A DNA stretch of 64,000 nt from Polytrichum commune (taxonomy: Eukaryota; Streptophyta; Polytrichopsida; Polytrichales; Polytrichaceae): contig OX485805.1 in NCBI GenBank assembly GCA_950295325.1, positions 47,640,758-47,704,757 of the forward strand, written 5' to 3'. The notes below the pieces were generated by a model, which saw only the letters and a program-made list of their open reading frames with translations, searched no databases and had not been told where the DNA came from. Below, piece by piece: positions 1 to 13,100 of the stretch. The translations under genes and the position numbers were made by a program. Numbering within the stretch: the first letter of the stretch is position 1; each line of letters starts with the position of its first letter.

Positions 1-3000
1 AGTCATCAGAGCTACCGCCAAGGACTTCGTTCATGGAGGCATTGAGAATGAGCTCGTCAATGTGGCTTTCGTTCTCCTCACCCAAATTAAAAACTGGACT
101 CAACTGGTCGTACGATGAATCCCGTTTCGTACCTCGGGAAAAAGTATGAGCTTGTGATCCAGAATCAGTAGTCGGGGTTGGGGAAACAAGAGTTTTACCT
201 TCTGGCTCAGAATGGGGGTTCATCTTCTTTTTCCCCTTCATGGTAGTCTTCTCCAATGATTTTTGAAGTTTTTCCATCTCTTTCTGTGCGGCTTTCTCCT
301 CTGCTTCCTTTACTCTAAGCGCCTTCTTCCTATCCTCTTCTAGACGTCGGGATAGGGCCTTTGCCCTCTCATGCTCGTCTTCTATGCCCTGTAAGTCAAT
401 CATCTCAACACCAGATTCTCCAACTGCCTCCCTTGACTTCCTAAGTTCAGTTTCAAAGGAAGGAGTAAAACTAGGAGCACAGTCAAGGTACCAACCACCT
501 CCAGTGAGATGTGAGGTGGACCATGTACGCTGTTGATTTGCTGAGAACATGCACGTGGAGTTAGACTTGTCAAGCCATGCTGAGAGGAATATAGGGAGAT
601 CTTCTTTTGTTATTGCTCCTTTTGCAAGAAGCTCGTACTTGAAATACCTGCGGGAAAGACACAGCTCATCATTAAATACCTTGCAATTGATATAGCTGCC
701 ATATTAAAAACCAAAACACTATGCCAAATATAAGATCTCTAGTAGGAAAAGGAGAGGAAGATAACTCTTCGCACAATTATGTAAGTACCGTTAATTGTAA
801 CTTCATATCAGATTACCCTTAGAACAAGCATATATAACCTCATATCATATTACCCTTGTAACAAACATATCCAAGCTTATATCAGATGACCCTTATAACA
901 AACATATCTAACCTTATATCATAGTAATAGTATATGAAGCCTATCTAAGCTTATATCATATCAGCCTATTACCTTACAGTTCAAACTAACTTTATATGAG
1001 ATTAACCATAAAATAAACCTATCTAACCTTATATCAGATTACCCTTATAACGCACAACCAACTAAGCTTATATCAGATTATAACACGCAGTTCTAACCTC
1101 ATTTCAGATTACACTTATAACACAAATTTCTAACCTCATATCAGATTGACCCTACAACACATATATAACTTCACATCACATTACTAATGAAACATACATT
1201 TCTAACCTCATATCAGATTGCCCTTATAACCCAAATATCTAGAAATGCAGGTGGCAGAGTTTGAATACCAGAAAATCTGTCTCGGGGCCGAGACACTCAA
1301 ACTCGGCACTACTAAGCTTATAACAAATTGACCTTATAACACACATATCTAACCTTATATTAGATTACACTTATAACAAGCAAATGTAACCTCACATCAA
1401 ATTGACCTTGTATCAAGCATATCTAAACCTCACATCATATTACACTTATAACATACAAATCTAACCTCACAACAACTTGACCTTGTATCAAGCATATCTA
1501 AACCTCACATCATATTACACTTAAAACATACAAATATAACCTCATATCAGATTGACCTTAATACAAGCATATCTAGACCTCAGATTTCACTAACTAAGCT
1601 TATCTCATATTTCATTACCTAAGCTTATCTCAGAATTCACTAACCAAGCTTATACCAGACTACCCTAACTAAGCTTATATCAGATGTCACTAACTAAGCT
1701 TATCTCAAATTTCATTACCTAAGCTTATCTCAGATTTCACTAACCAAGCTTATACCAGACTACCATAACTAAGTTTATATCAGATTTCACTAACTAAGCT
1801 TATATCAGATGTCACTAACTAAGCTTATATCAGATTACCCTCACATCATATTACACTTATAACACACAAATCTAACCTCATATCGGATTGACCTTAATAC
1901 AAGCATATCTAGAAATCACATCAGGATGCACTTATAACACACATATCTAGCCTCATATCAGAGTACACTTATAACAAGTATAGGTAGATATCAATAGCAA
2001 CTATGATTGTAGGTAGTAGAGTTTGAATACCAGAAAATGTGTCTCGGGACCGAGACACTCAAACTAGGCCCTGGAATTTCAGAAATTTCTAGGCTTATAT
2101 GAAACTAGGCCCTAACTAAGCTTATATAAAGTTACCCTAACTAAGCTTATATCAGACTCCCCTAACTAAGATTATATCAGATTTCATTAACTACGCTTAT
2201 CTCAAAATTCACTAACCAAGCTTATACCAGACTACCCTAACTAAGCTTATATCAGATGTCTTTAACAAAGCTTATATCGGATATCACTAACTAAGCTTAT
2301 ATCAGATTTCACAAGCTAAGCTTATATGAGATTACCCTAACTAAGATTATATCAGATTACCCTAACTAAGCTTATATCAGATTACCCTAACTAAGCTTAT
2401 ATCAGATTACCCTAACTAAGCTTATATCAGATTACCATAACTAAGCTTATATCAGATTACCCTAACTAAGCTTATATCAGATTTCACTAACTAAGATTAT
2501 ATCAGATTTCACTAAGAAAGCTTACATTAGATTACCCTAATACCCAACATTGCTAACTAACCTTATATGAGATTAAACTTATATCAACCATATATAACCT
2601 CATATCAAATTTCACATATAACCCTTAATACAACCATATGTAGAGCACACACCAGATTTCACATATAACACAAATTTCTAACCTCATATCAGATTACCCT
2701 AATACCTCAAAGTGCATACTAACATCATATGAGAGTACACTTATAACACACATATAGAACTGTAGTATGAAAGGAGAGAACTCACCGAAAGATAACTCTT
2801 CGGACAATCAAGTCTGTCCCGTTAAATCCCTCAAAATCGTGAGTTTTGTTAAAGGCCTCCTGCCCTCGGAAGAATGTGGGAAACGCGATGTCCCATAATT
2901 TCATTCTACAGTCCTCGATGTATGCAACCAAGGTCAAGGGCTCACTGGGTATTGCAAAGTTGATAGCAAGTCTGTCTTGGCGCAAAGTGTCTTCAAATAT

Positions 3001-4747
3001 AATGGAAGCCTGATCGGATATCTGTATATACAGAGAGTGAACATGAACAAGAATTTGAGCAACATCGATTCATATATTGAAATAACCGTGAAACCAAGAG
3101 AAAGACCAATTAATGTAAGGGATCAAATCAAGTAACACCGAACTAAAGGGCACATAGGGGATTATGTACTCACTCCTTCCCAAAAACATGCCTTGGCTAG
3201 GAATGCAGGCAATTTGTCCTCATTGGTGGGCTTGGTCGGCAGTTTGCGAGCCTCACGTGTTGATGAAGAGGAATTGAAATATTCCAACCATTTGATTTTA
3301 GAAGCGGGTGATGCTTTTGCAGTAGCGATCAACTGCAATTTCTCTAAGTTGAGCTCGGGTGCAATTGAGTTAAGAGTATAGTGACGCGCAATCTGTGAAC
3401 CATAGAGCAATATATTAAGATCATGGAGATTAATGAATTACTTGAAAAATGTAGAATGGGTTTTAAAGTAGTGGACATACCTCCCAAAGCCATCCATCTG
3501 TCAAATTTGGGTTTGCCACACAAACTAGTTTTGACATTTTCTTATGAAGTGCCTTGGCTCTCTTTGAAGCAGCGACCTTCATGGCGGCTGCTTTTTCAGC
3601 AGCAGACACCTCTCCATCCGTTTGCTCAAGAAGTTGACGAACACCCTCATCTGCAGCAAGTGCCAGTTCGTGCTGGAAAGGGATTACCATAGTTAGTTTG
3701 TAATCAAACAACTGCGACAAAAAGGTGTTATGAAAGCACATAAAGAAACAAAAACATTTGAACATCAATTATAAGTACCAAATGTTGAAAGGGATTAGAT
3801 ATAAGAGTAATCACATCATCAAGCATCAACATCACATCATACCTGGAAGATGAAGCTCGTGAATACATGTAGATTTAATGAATACCACGTCTTCTTTGAA
3901 GTTTGAGATTTCTTGCACCTTTTAATGTCAGAGGGAGTCAAAATATCTTGGTACTGTTCGAGCGGCATAAGTCCATACTTCTGCACCCTAAATAGAGTGT
4001 GAACTGTGTTTATCTTCACGTGAGAGTCTTCTGTATGTCTACAAGTAACAATCATATATTAAAGACAAGAACAACATAATATATGTACATAGATGAAAAC
4101 CTTAAATAATGGACTTAGAAAACTTACTTGTTGATATTATGCATAACTTGCATAACAACACCAATTTTTCCCTTGGTGTCAAGGAGGATGCTATCCACCA
4201 AAAAATGCCAGGACTCTTCTGTTTTGTGAAGTCGTTCAATATGGTTCAACCAAGCCTGCCGCCTATGGTTCCCGTCACAAACAAAGAACATCAAATTCGT
4301 AAAACCGGCTAACTCTGGAACGGACAGAAGAAAGGAGTTGAATTGTTCATTTTTGGCACTCCAAATAGGACCCCACGATGCCTTATCAGCCTCAGTAACC
4401 TCATGTGTTTTTCCTTCTTCATTTGTTATTGTCACATAAAATACCGAGGCACCCTCTCTATACCCATGCACAAACTCCTGCTCCAATTTAGCAAGATCAC
4501 TTGGGAGAGTTGGCCTCACCATAGGCATGGCCAACATTCTGCACAAGGGAATAGGGAACCTTGAGGAACTCAGGGGTTGGACTCTCAGTCGAGAAATCCT
4601 GGCAACATAATTAAGTTTCTGTCGGGTCCTGATATCATCTTCATCCCCTTCATATGGATCTCTATCTCCAAGCCCCTCTTCATCCTCATCTTGACCCTCT
4701 TCAGAATAATCTAGAGAAAACAGAGAAAGAGCAGGAACATCCTCCAT
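1..4747 (-). CDS. ParB-like domain gene with coiled-coil tail (3' end outside window)
   Basis: Six exons fit GT-AG rules with consistent phase: 4747-4128, 4038-3843, 3672-3481, 3392-3174, 3021-2786 and 647-<1, giving about 703 codons without a stop. The chosen ATG (4747) is the first in frame after an acceptor at 4763; a leader exon is possible. Exon 1 has an acidic N-terminus and then a segment resembling the ParB/sulfiredoxin fold, with a VCDGNHRRQAW motif in the place of the ParB GERR motif, followed by a helical stretch (HNINK...VHTLFRVQKYG) placed as in ParB after that motif. Exon 3 has a basic K/A-rich helix. The last exon has a Lys/Glu-rich coiled coil and a low-complexity acidic region. 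The intact frame contrasts with the decayed genes nearby. ParB proteins bind palindromic sites and hydrolyse CTP; function here is inferred only from the motif. The first visible intron and the 5' flank are palindrome-bearing satellite. Confidence 0.6.
700..2770. repeat. AT-rich satellite filling an intron of the ParB-like gene
   Basis: Degenerate tandem repeats of two kinds. One is a roughly 37-bp unit built on ACTTATAACACACATATC plus TAACCTCATATCAGATT. The other is a 25-bp unit (CTAACTAAGCTTATATCAG plus ATTACC), clearest at 2360-2500, which carries a HindIII site. Two palindromes of the GTGTCTCGG/CCGAGACAC type lie at 1279-1297 (variant centre) and 2039-2058. The array sits between exons at 647 and 2786, so the intron appears to have grown from the same repeat that flanks the gene. 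Confidence 0.8.
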
Positions 4748-4809
4748 TGCGTTGTTCTCTACCTGCAAAATATATGTACTAGTTAATCGAGGAGAAAACA
4801 TGAGCTTAG

Positions 4810-7800
4810 CTGACATCAGAGTTCAAAAATTAGTTATAAGTGTATGTGGTATTGTTTGAACATCAAAAAACATGTCTCGGGACCGAGACACTAGTACTCG
4901 GCAGAAATATTCAACTCCAGAAATACCTATCCTTACATCGGATCACCCTCTTAGCTCACATTGCAAATTTACAATATATCAGATTACACTTATATCAGAT
5001 TACACTCATATCAGGTTACACTTATATCAGATTACACTTATAGCCCCTAAAGTCATAGTGAGGTGGTAGAGTTTGATAGTGTCAAAATAGTGTCTCGGGA
5101 CCGAGACACTAGAAATCAACTCTAAAATTCAATTTCAGAACTACCTATCCTTACACTTATATCAGAGTACACTTACATCAGATTACACTTATAGCCCCAG
5201 AAGTCATAGTGAGGTGGTAGAGTTTGATAGTGTAAAATAGTGTCTCGGGACCGAGACACTAGAAATCAAATCTAAAATTCAATTTCAAACCTACCTATCC
5301 TTACAGTTACATCAGAGTACACACATATCAAATTACACTTATAACCCATAAACTCAAAGTGAGGTGGAAGAGTTTGATAGTCTCAAATAATGTCTCGGGA
5401 CCGAGACACTTGAAATCAACTCTTAAATTCAATTTTAGAACTACCTACCCTTACACTTATATCAGAGTACACTTACATCAGATTACACTTATAGCCCCTA
5501 AAGCCATAGTGATGTGGTAGAGTTTGGTAGTCTCAAATAGTGTCTCGGGACCGAGACACTTGAAATCAACTCTTAAATTCAATTTCAGAACTACCTACCC
5601 TTACACTTATATGAGAGTACACTTACATCAGATTACACTTATAGCCCCTAAAGCCTTAGTGATGTGGTAGAGTTTGGTAGTCTCAAATAGTGTCTCGGGA
5701 CCGAGACACTAGAAATCAACTCTAAAATTCAATTTCAGAACTACCTACCCTTACACTTATATCAGAGTACACTTACATCATATTACACTTATAGCCCCTA
5801 AAGCCATAGTGATGTGGTAGAGTTTGGTAGTCTCAAATAGTGTCTCGGGACCGAGACACTAGAAATCAACTCTAAAATTCAATTTCAAACCTACCTATCC
5901 TTACACTTACATCAGATTACACTTATAGCCCCTAAAGCCATAGTGATGTGGTAGAGTGTGATAGTGTCAAATAGTGTCTCGGGACCGAGACACTAGAAAT
6001 CAACTCTAAAATTCAATTTCAAACCTACCTATCCTTACAGTTATATCACAGTATACACATATCAGATTACACTTATAACCCATAAACTCAAAGTGAGGTG
6101 GTAGAGTTTGATAGTCTCAAATAATGTCTCGGGACCGAGACTATAAAAATCGGCAGTAATATTCAACTTCATAACTACCTTTCGTTACACTTTTATTGAT
6201 TACACATATCATAGTACACTTATAGCACACATATCTAATAGAAACAGACCCGAGAAAGTCATATTCATACCTAGTAACCACTGTCAATTCACAGTAAAGG
6301 TGGTAGAGTTTGATATCAGATTGACCATACAAACACACAAATCTAACCTCATATCATATTACCCTTATATCAATCCTATCTAACGTTATATCAGATTACC
6401 GTTATAACTCACAAATCTAGCCTCATTTCGGTTTACCCTTATATCAAACATATCTATATTCATTTCTAACCTTATATAATACACAAATCTAACCTCTTAT
6501 CAGGTTACACTTGTTACCCACATATCTAACCACAGATCAAAGTACCTTTATGACACCCATATTCAACCTCATATCAGATTGACCTTATAACAAGCGAATA
6601 TAACCTCACATCAAATTATACTTATAACACACATATCTAACCTCATATCACACACATATCTAACCCGATATCAGATAACAGATATAGCCCAGATATTTAA
6701 TCTCACATCAGATTACAGTGATATCACCCATATTCAATCCCAGTTCAGATAGACCTTACAACACAGATATCTAACCCTAGATCAGATTACACTTCTAACA
6801 AACATTTCTAACATCATATCAGAGTACACTTATAACAAGCATATCTAGATATCAATATCTACTATGATTGTAGGTAGTAGAGTTTGAATACCAGAAAATG
6901 TGTCTCGGGACCGAGACACTCAAACTCGGCCCTGGAAAATCAGAAATTTCTAAGCTTAAATCAAATTACCCTTATACCCACAATTGCAAACTAACCTCAT
7001 ATCAGATTGCACTTGTAACCCACATATCTAACCTCACATCAGTTTGACCTTAATACTAGCATATCTAGACCTCACATCAGATTTCACCTATAACACAAAT
7101 TTCTAACCTCATGTCAGATTACACTTGTATCAAGCATATCTAGACCTCACATCAGATTTCACTTTGAACACACATATGTAGTCTCATATCAAGATACCCT
7201 TATACCCAGTATGTCTAGATTTCAATATCAAAATATCATTGTAGGGTTTACAGTTTGAATACTAGAAAATGTGTCTCGGGACCGAGACACTCAAACTCGG
7301 CCCTGGAATTTCAGAATTTTCTAAGCTTAAATCAGATTACCCTTATACCCACAATTGCAAACTAACCTCATATCAGATTGCACTTGTAACCCACATATCT
7401 AACCTCACATCAGTTTGACCTTAATACTTGCATATCTAGACCTCACATCAGATTTCACCTATAATACAAATTTCTAACCTCATATGAGATTATACTTGTA
7501 TCAAGCATATCTAGACCTCACATCAGATTTCACTTTGAACACACATATGAAGTCTCATATCAGAGTACCCTTATACCCAATATACCTAGATTTCAATATC
7601 AAATATCATTGTAGGGTTTAGAGTTTGAATACCAGAAAATGTGTCTCGGGACCGAGACACTCAAACTCGGCCTTGGAATTTCAGAATTTTCTAAGCTTAA
7701 ATCAGATTACCCTTATACCCACAATTGCAAACTAACCTCATATCAGATTGCACTTGTAACCCACATATCTAACCTCACATCAGTTTGACCTTAATACTTG

Positions 7801-8186
7801 CATATCTAGACCTCACATCAGATTTCACTTTGAACACACATATGAAGTCTCATATCAGAGTACCCTTATACCCAATATATCTAGATTTCAATATCAAATA
7901 TCATTGTAGGGTTTAGAGTTTGAATACCAGAAAATGTGTCTCGGGACCGAGACACTCAAACTCGGCCCTAACTGAGCTTATATCAGGTTATCCGAACTAA
8001 GCTTATATCAAACTACCCTAACTAACCTTATATCAGATTTAACTTACTTAGCTTACATCAGATTACCCTAATACCCAACATAGCTAACTAACCTTATATC
8101 AGATTGCACTTGTAACCCAAATATCTAACCTCATATCAGTTTGACCTTAATACTAGCATATCTAGACCTCACATCGGATTACATTT
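4810..8186. repeat. Palindrome-bearing satellite, 150-bp and longer higher-order units
   Basis: Between about 5090 and 6124 the unit is 150 bp (palindromes at 5090, 5240, 5390, 5540, 5690, 5840, then 5974 and 6124). From 6900 to 7940 the unit is about 370 bp, then 296 bp. Each unit has one copy of GTGTCTCGGGACCGAGACAC, with 9-bp arms and a 2-bp centre, preceded by a GTAGAGTTTGA-like stretch. The AT-rich remainder is the same TATCAGATTACACTTATA type as in the intron of the neighbouring gene. The array lies between the minus-strand ParB-like gene and the plus-strand transposase copy 1. No gene is seen in it. Confidence 0.9.
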
Positions 8187-9860
8187 TGTCACCAAAAAGC
8201 CTTCACCCTTCAATTTTGTCCTAGCCCGAATGGAAAAGTTTATAATGACATGTAGAGATTTCTCTCTTTGTAACACAATGTATGATTCCAATCTATCGTT
8301 GGAATATACACAACTTAGCCAAGTCTATACTATGTCTTCTTACACTCCTTAATCTCGGGTAATGTCACATCCTTGTACTTCTCTAAAGTCCACCCAGCCG
8401 CTTTGGCCACGCATGCCTTCAAAGATATCCCTCTTGTGAAACGAGTCCTTGCCGTCGACTCCACACTACTACATGAGTTCTCGTTTATTGATTCCATGAA
8501 TTACACAAGTTTAAGTATTGATAAATACTTGTCACTTATTGTAGTTTTCTCCTCACGCTTCAACCACTATATTGGTTTAATAAACTAATGGTTATCTCTA
8601 ATGGAACCATGCAAACTTCTTTTGTTCCCCTAGACTTTACTAGCTAATAGTGTAACTTTCCCATTACTTCTCGGAATGTCCTGAAATTTTATCTGTAACT
8701 AGAGAGACAAAGCAAAAAACATCTCACCAATTTGTGAGCCTATCCCATTTTCTGTCCGACAGTTATGACCATTTTAGTGTGTCGGTCTACCCAGATGTCA
8801 GATTGTCATAACTTCCTCTCACAGGCTCTAAAGAACTTCAAATTTTGGGAGCAATCACAAAAACTAATTGTTTATGAACCCCTGAAATTTCAAACTATTT
8901 TCATTTTCTGCCAAAACGTTATGGCCTTTTTAATCTGCAACTCTTGAAAACACTTCAGAATAATATATCTCCTTCTCATCTACTTGGAATGACTTGAAAT
9001 TTGTACCTTAACTAGGAAACCTAAGAACAAAGCATCCTTCAAAATTTCATGCGTTTCCAAGCCTCTGTCTAGGAGTTATGCCCATTTCAGCTTGAAAATG
9101 TAGGCGAAGTTCAGAATGTCATAACTGCTGCTCTAGTACTCCAAACATCCTCAGATTTTGACCATGTTCATATAAACAAGTTGTTTACTAACCCTCTAAA
9201 TTTCAACGAAGTATCTTCTTTTGCTCGGAAGTTATGCCCCTTACAACCTAGACTACTCAAGAAATACCCAAGAAATATGAACTCAAGTACTACAACTTGA
9301 AGCCATAAAATATCTTAAAATTATTCACACCAAAACTAATTCTAACAAAAGGTCAAGCCCTCTTCAAGGCCAACTAGCCTTGGCTCTCCAACTAAAAACT
9401 AAGCACACACATGTGCTCCAATCTTGCTTCCAACACACCCACACTTATAACACGTGGGGTGGCTTGGAGCACGAAGGGAAGAGAGGATGAGTGAGGGAAG
9501 AATGAGGGATTATATAGTGAGTTTGAGGGGGTGAGCACCCTCAAGGCTCACGATAAGCCCTTGAGATCTCCTCTTACTTTGTAGGCTCTAATCCTATCTC
9601 CTAAGCCTTCCTCCCTCAAATGATCAACAAGGATCCTAATTCAAACATTTAACTAACCTTGGTTTTCTACCTACCACACTTTACCAAGGTTTGTCCTTCT
9701 CCTACTTAAATTCACTCCACAAAAGCCTAATGCTTCAAACTAAGCTTTCTTCAAGCTTCTTTCTTTTTATATTTTTGTGAATAATCATAAATCACCAAAA
9801 TACCACTTGTAATGTTTTACAAGTGTTAACAACCAATGTGGGCATCAATTTGGGCTCACA
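8187..9860 (-). mobile_element. Solo LTR 1 (family A)
   Basis: The element has TG...CA ends: TGTCACC at 8187 and GGGCTCACA at 9860, so on its own strand it starts TGTGAGCCCAAA. It is flanked by CATTT (8182-8186) and CACTT (9861-9865), a 5-bp target duplication with one change; the original satellite reads CACTT here. On the minus strand a TATATAA promoter box lies near 9515. Length is 1,674 bp. No gag, protease, reverse transcriptase or integrase is present, so it is a solo LTR. It contains a diverged duplication of about 310 bp (near 8675-8940 and 8985-9240) and a conserved small open frame. Confidence 0.9.
8330..8497 (-). CDS. Conserved small open reading frame inside LTR family A
   Basis: A 55-codon frame with its ATG at 8497 and stop at 8330. 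Its core, SVESTARTR then RGISLKACVAKAAGWTLEK, recurs in the same place in the LTRs at 15.8-29.5 kb, 25.1-26.7 kb (broken there) and 57.9-60.0 kb. The frame lies near the 3' end of the LTR, after the TATA box, so an LTR transcript would carry it. The peptide is basic with one Trp and one Cys. I recognise no domain. It may be a real LTR-encoded peptide or a fragment captured from a longer gene. Confidence 0.45.
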   Translation of the reverse strand: MESINENSCSSVESTARTRFTRGISLKACVAKAAGWTLEKYKDVTLPEIKECKKT

Positions 9861-10100
9861 CACTTATAACACAAATTCCTAACCTCATATTTGATTACAC
9901 TTGTATCAAGCATATCTAGACCTCACATCAGATTTCACTTCAAACACACATGTGTAGTCTCATATCAGAGTACCCTTATACCAAGTAAATCTAGATTTCA
10001 ATATCAAATATCATTGTAGGGTTTAGAGTTTGAATACCAGAAAATGTGTCTTGGGACCGAGACACTCAAACTCGGCCCTGGAAAATCAGAATTTTCTAAG
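9861..10100. repeat. Continuation of palindrome satellite up to transposase copy 1
   Basis: This is the same AT-rich satellite as before the LTR insertion. The last palindrome, at about 10049-10068, has one arm mutated (TTGGGACCGAGACAC). The array ends about 10100, a few bases before the first open frame of transposase copy 1. Confidence 0.8.
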
Positions 10101-10105
10101 CTTAT

Positions 10106-13100
10106 TTGAATCTCAACCCACCTGACTCCTCAGTTACTCCGGTGGTCGTGGTTCAGAGTCCACATGCACGGACTCCATCTTTGCAAGCGGATGTTGCAAC
10201 GCTGATAGAGGACATGTCTACCTTACAAACTCATGCCTATTCTAGAGCAGGGATTATTAAACCGGGCACGTACTCTAGATATGTATTAAGGAGTTCTCCA
10301 CTTCCCAAACGACAGAAACTCGGTTGCGCAGGATGCACTGCAGTTCATAGTTTAGGGATTGACCATTGTCATAAACATGACGGTGACAAAAATGGCAAAG
10401 GGCCCCATAAGCGTCTTTGTCGTTAATCACAATGTAGCATTCTATTGTTTGGGATTTATTATTGCAGAGCTACTATTATGCTCTCCACATTATTCGTGGC
10501 GGCCGTCATTCTTATGGCCTTATTTGCCAATATATATTATAACCAACAATGTTTAGAATGTATGTCTGTTCTTGGTTTCTACAATTTGAAAACATGTAAA
10601 CATAACAACTTGTCAGTGTATATGATACGCCCACCTCTTTCGCTCTATTTATATTGGAATATTATGTTTGAAATAGATATCGGTTTCTTACCTATCTCAG
10701 ACTTGCATCCAAAAATGGTTTTTCAGCCGTCTTTCAGCTTACTCTCCATGACTCTCTATTATCTTCTGAAATTCCGCTTGCTGGTACATAAATTACCAGT
10801 TTGCACTGTAATTTGTTCCCTCTTATATATTCATGCCATTTCAATGTTCACAGTACTTGTTTTGTTCAGAGTTCTGTGGTATACTATGGCCCTGCTTCGT
10901 GCTGAACCTCATTCTGTTCCGGTCCTCTTTCCATTAGGTGAAGACGATCATGCTATAGTCACTTGTGCAACATTGAGTTTGAGGTTTCAATATCGTGAGG
11001 TCACTATCTTTGTCGAAGAAGAAGTTTTTGACGATCATACCGGTCTAGTTTCACATGCAGTTCGTCAGACTAGAGTAGATAATGACGTCGGTACGTTCTG
11101 GTTGCTGAAGCCTGGAAAATATCGTGTATATGGAGTCTCTGAGTCTATGTTTGAGTGTTCCACTGAACTTCTAACACCTAAGGAGTCTTCCACTGTTAGC
11201 ATTGAGAGACCGGTGATGTCTAAGGTCAAAATTGAGCCCGGTCTAAATACAATTTATGAGTTGAGTGATGATTCCGACGGCGATGTTGAATTCTTAAAAT
11301 CAGCGAGCAGAGTCCAAGCTTCGTTGTCTCCACAAGTAGTTCGCAAGGAAACAACTCCTCCTGTTAGTCCGTCTCCTAATCCTGGTCAGGCCAAGGTTGT
11401 GGCAAGTCCTCTTGTCAGTACCATTCATTCATTGATGCGCCTTGGAGCTCGTAAGCGGTCCAAAAGTGTGTTATCTCGAATTAACTTTGATGCGATCAGA
11501 CTCCAGCAGGTTGATTACCTTCCCCCTCGTTACGATGGGGACGTTATCTTCGAATTTCCACCTTTAGGTGACCATGGCCAGAATACAAAGGCCAAGCTGC
11601 TTCGTGGAATGGATAGAAGGTACGATGGCCATGCTTGGACTCGCACAATTACATCCAATATTCAGAACGATCTGAAGCTTTTGTTTCGTGCATCTTCTTG
11701 TTTGGGCCACCTCCGTTGCGACAATCCTGCCTGTGAGTATCTTCAGCGAGACCATAGGACTTCCAAAGTGAATGAAACATAGTGGGAAAGATTATCTGAG
11801 AAATTGTTTGAAGTGGGGTCCAAGCCTCCAACTGGTTCGACCGTTGTTTGCAAATCATGTAACGTCCCTCCCACCTGTGTTGTTGTCTGCACTGCTAAGA
11901 TCTACTATGTTACCGCGACACCTCACATGACGAGGGCTTGTGTGCACTTGGGATCTCACAATCATCCCGTCAAGTCAGGTGATCATTGGGACTTCATCGA
12001 TTTGACAAACACCTTGATTGGGAATCAAGTCGAACGCACCCCATTAGCCACTCGCTCCGCTATTGTGCTTGAAACTGCAAAGGAAGTACTGGGCCCACTC
12101 CTCCTTGCTAAAGAAGGTGACCCACAAAAGATCTTGGAGCTGGACGAGCTGCAAGTTATTTTCGATCGGTATAAGCACCTCACCTCGCCCAACATTCGTA
12201 ACGCGGTCACCACGTTCAGGACTATGCGTCGCTTTGGAGTCATGGACAGTATTACCAAGTTACGCGGTGCTAGCAATTGGAGGTTCGTGCAGCAGAATAG
12301 GTTTCCAGGGCAAGGAATGGACATGGACAAGGTCTTTCTCTTCAAGATGTCTGAAGTTGGACCGGGCAGCGGAGTCGACCTGGTCAAACGAATGCAACCC
12401 GGTGGTGACTTGGAGAACTCTTGGATAATGTTTGACCATGTCAAACGGGTCAGGTCGTGGATGACAATGGCTTGCCATGTGTACGATTCCACATATTGCC
12501 GTGTCATGACCATCGCAGTATGCGACATGCAGTCTGAAGATGTTGCAGCCCAGTCAGTCGTATGGAAGAACATGAATGCTCTCATGGCTCAACATGGAGT
12601 GGACAAAGTCAATTTTAAAGGTTTCATGGCCGACAGTGCACAAGCCAACTGGAATGCTGTTCGAATCATATACAGAAGTGGAGATGCGTCTGAGAAGATG
12701 GTGGACAGAGAGAGGACTTGTCTTTTCCATTGGACGCAGTCCTTGGAGAAACATACCAAGGCCGATATCCGTCAAGACCTGCAACATCAACATCGAATAC
12801 TATGCCAGCAATACAAGAATGCGAAATCGATGGCAGAGGCCGAGACAAAGTATTTGGCAATTCGGGCATGGTGGATGTCATCCAGGGCAGCAACTGAACA
12901 AGGTCTACCTCGACTAGAGCTCTGGTTGGCCTTCTGGCATTTCCGTTACTGCCAATGGGGTGGATTTATGGAGTTGGTAAGTCTATACTTCCCTCTATAT
13001 TTCCTGTATAGTTCCCACTTTATGGTTCAACTACATTGATTCCGCCATTATTCTAATTCGGACTGTATGGGCATTGCAGGATCTAAGTGAAGCTGAACTA

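Noticed and set aside
1-10100. CRISPR-like array because of regularly spaced palindromes
   Set aside because: The units are whole tandem repeats with similar spacers in a plant genome, no cas genes are present, and spacers are not unique.
10445-10866. Membrane-protein-like start of the transposase copy 1 frame
   Set aside because: The hydrophobic stretch is AT-rich intron sequence before an acceptor near 10866, with no similarity in the other copies.
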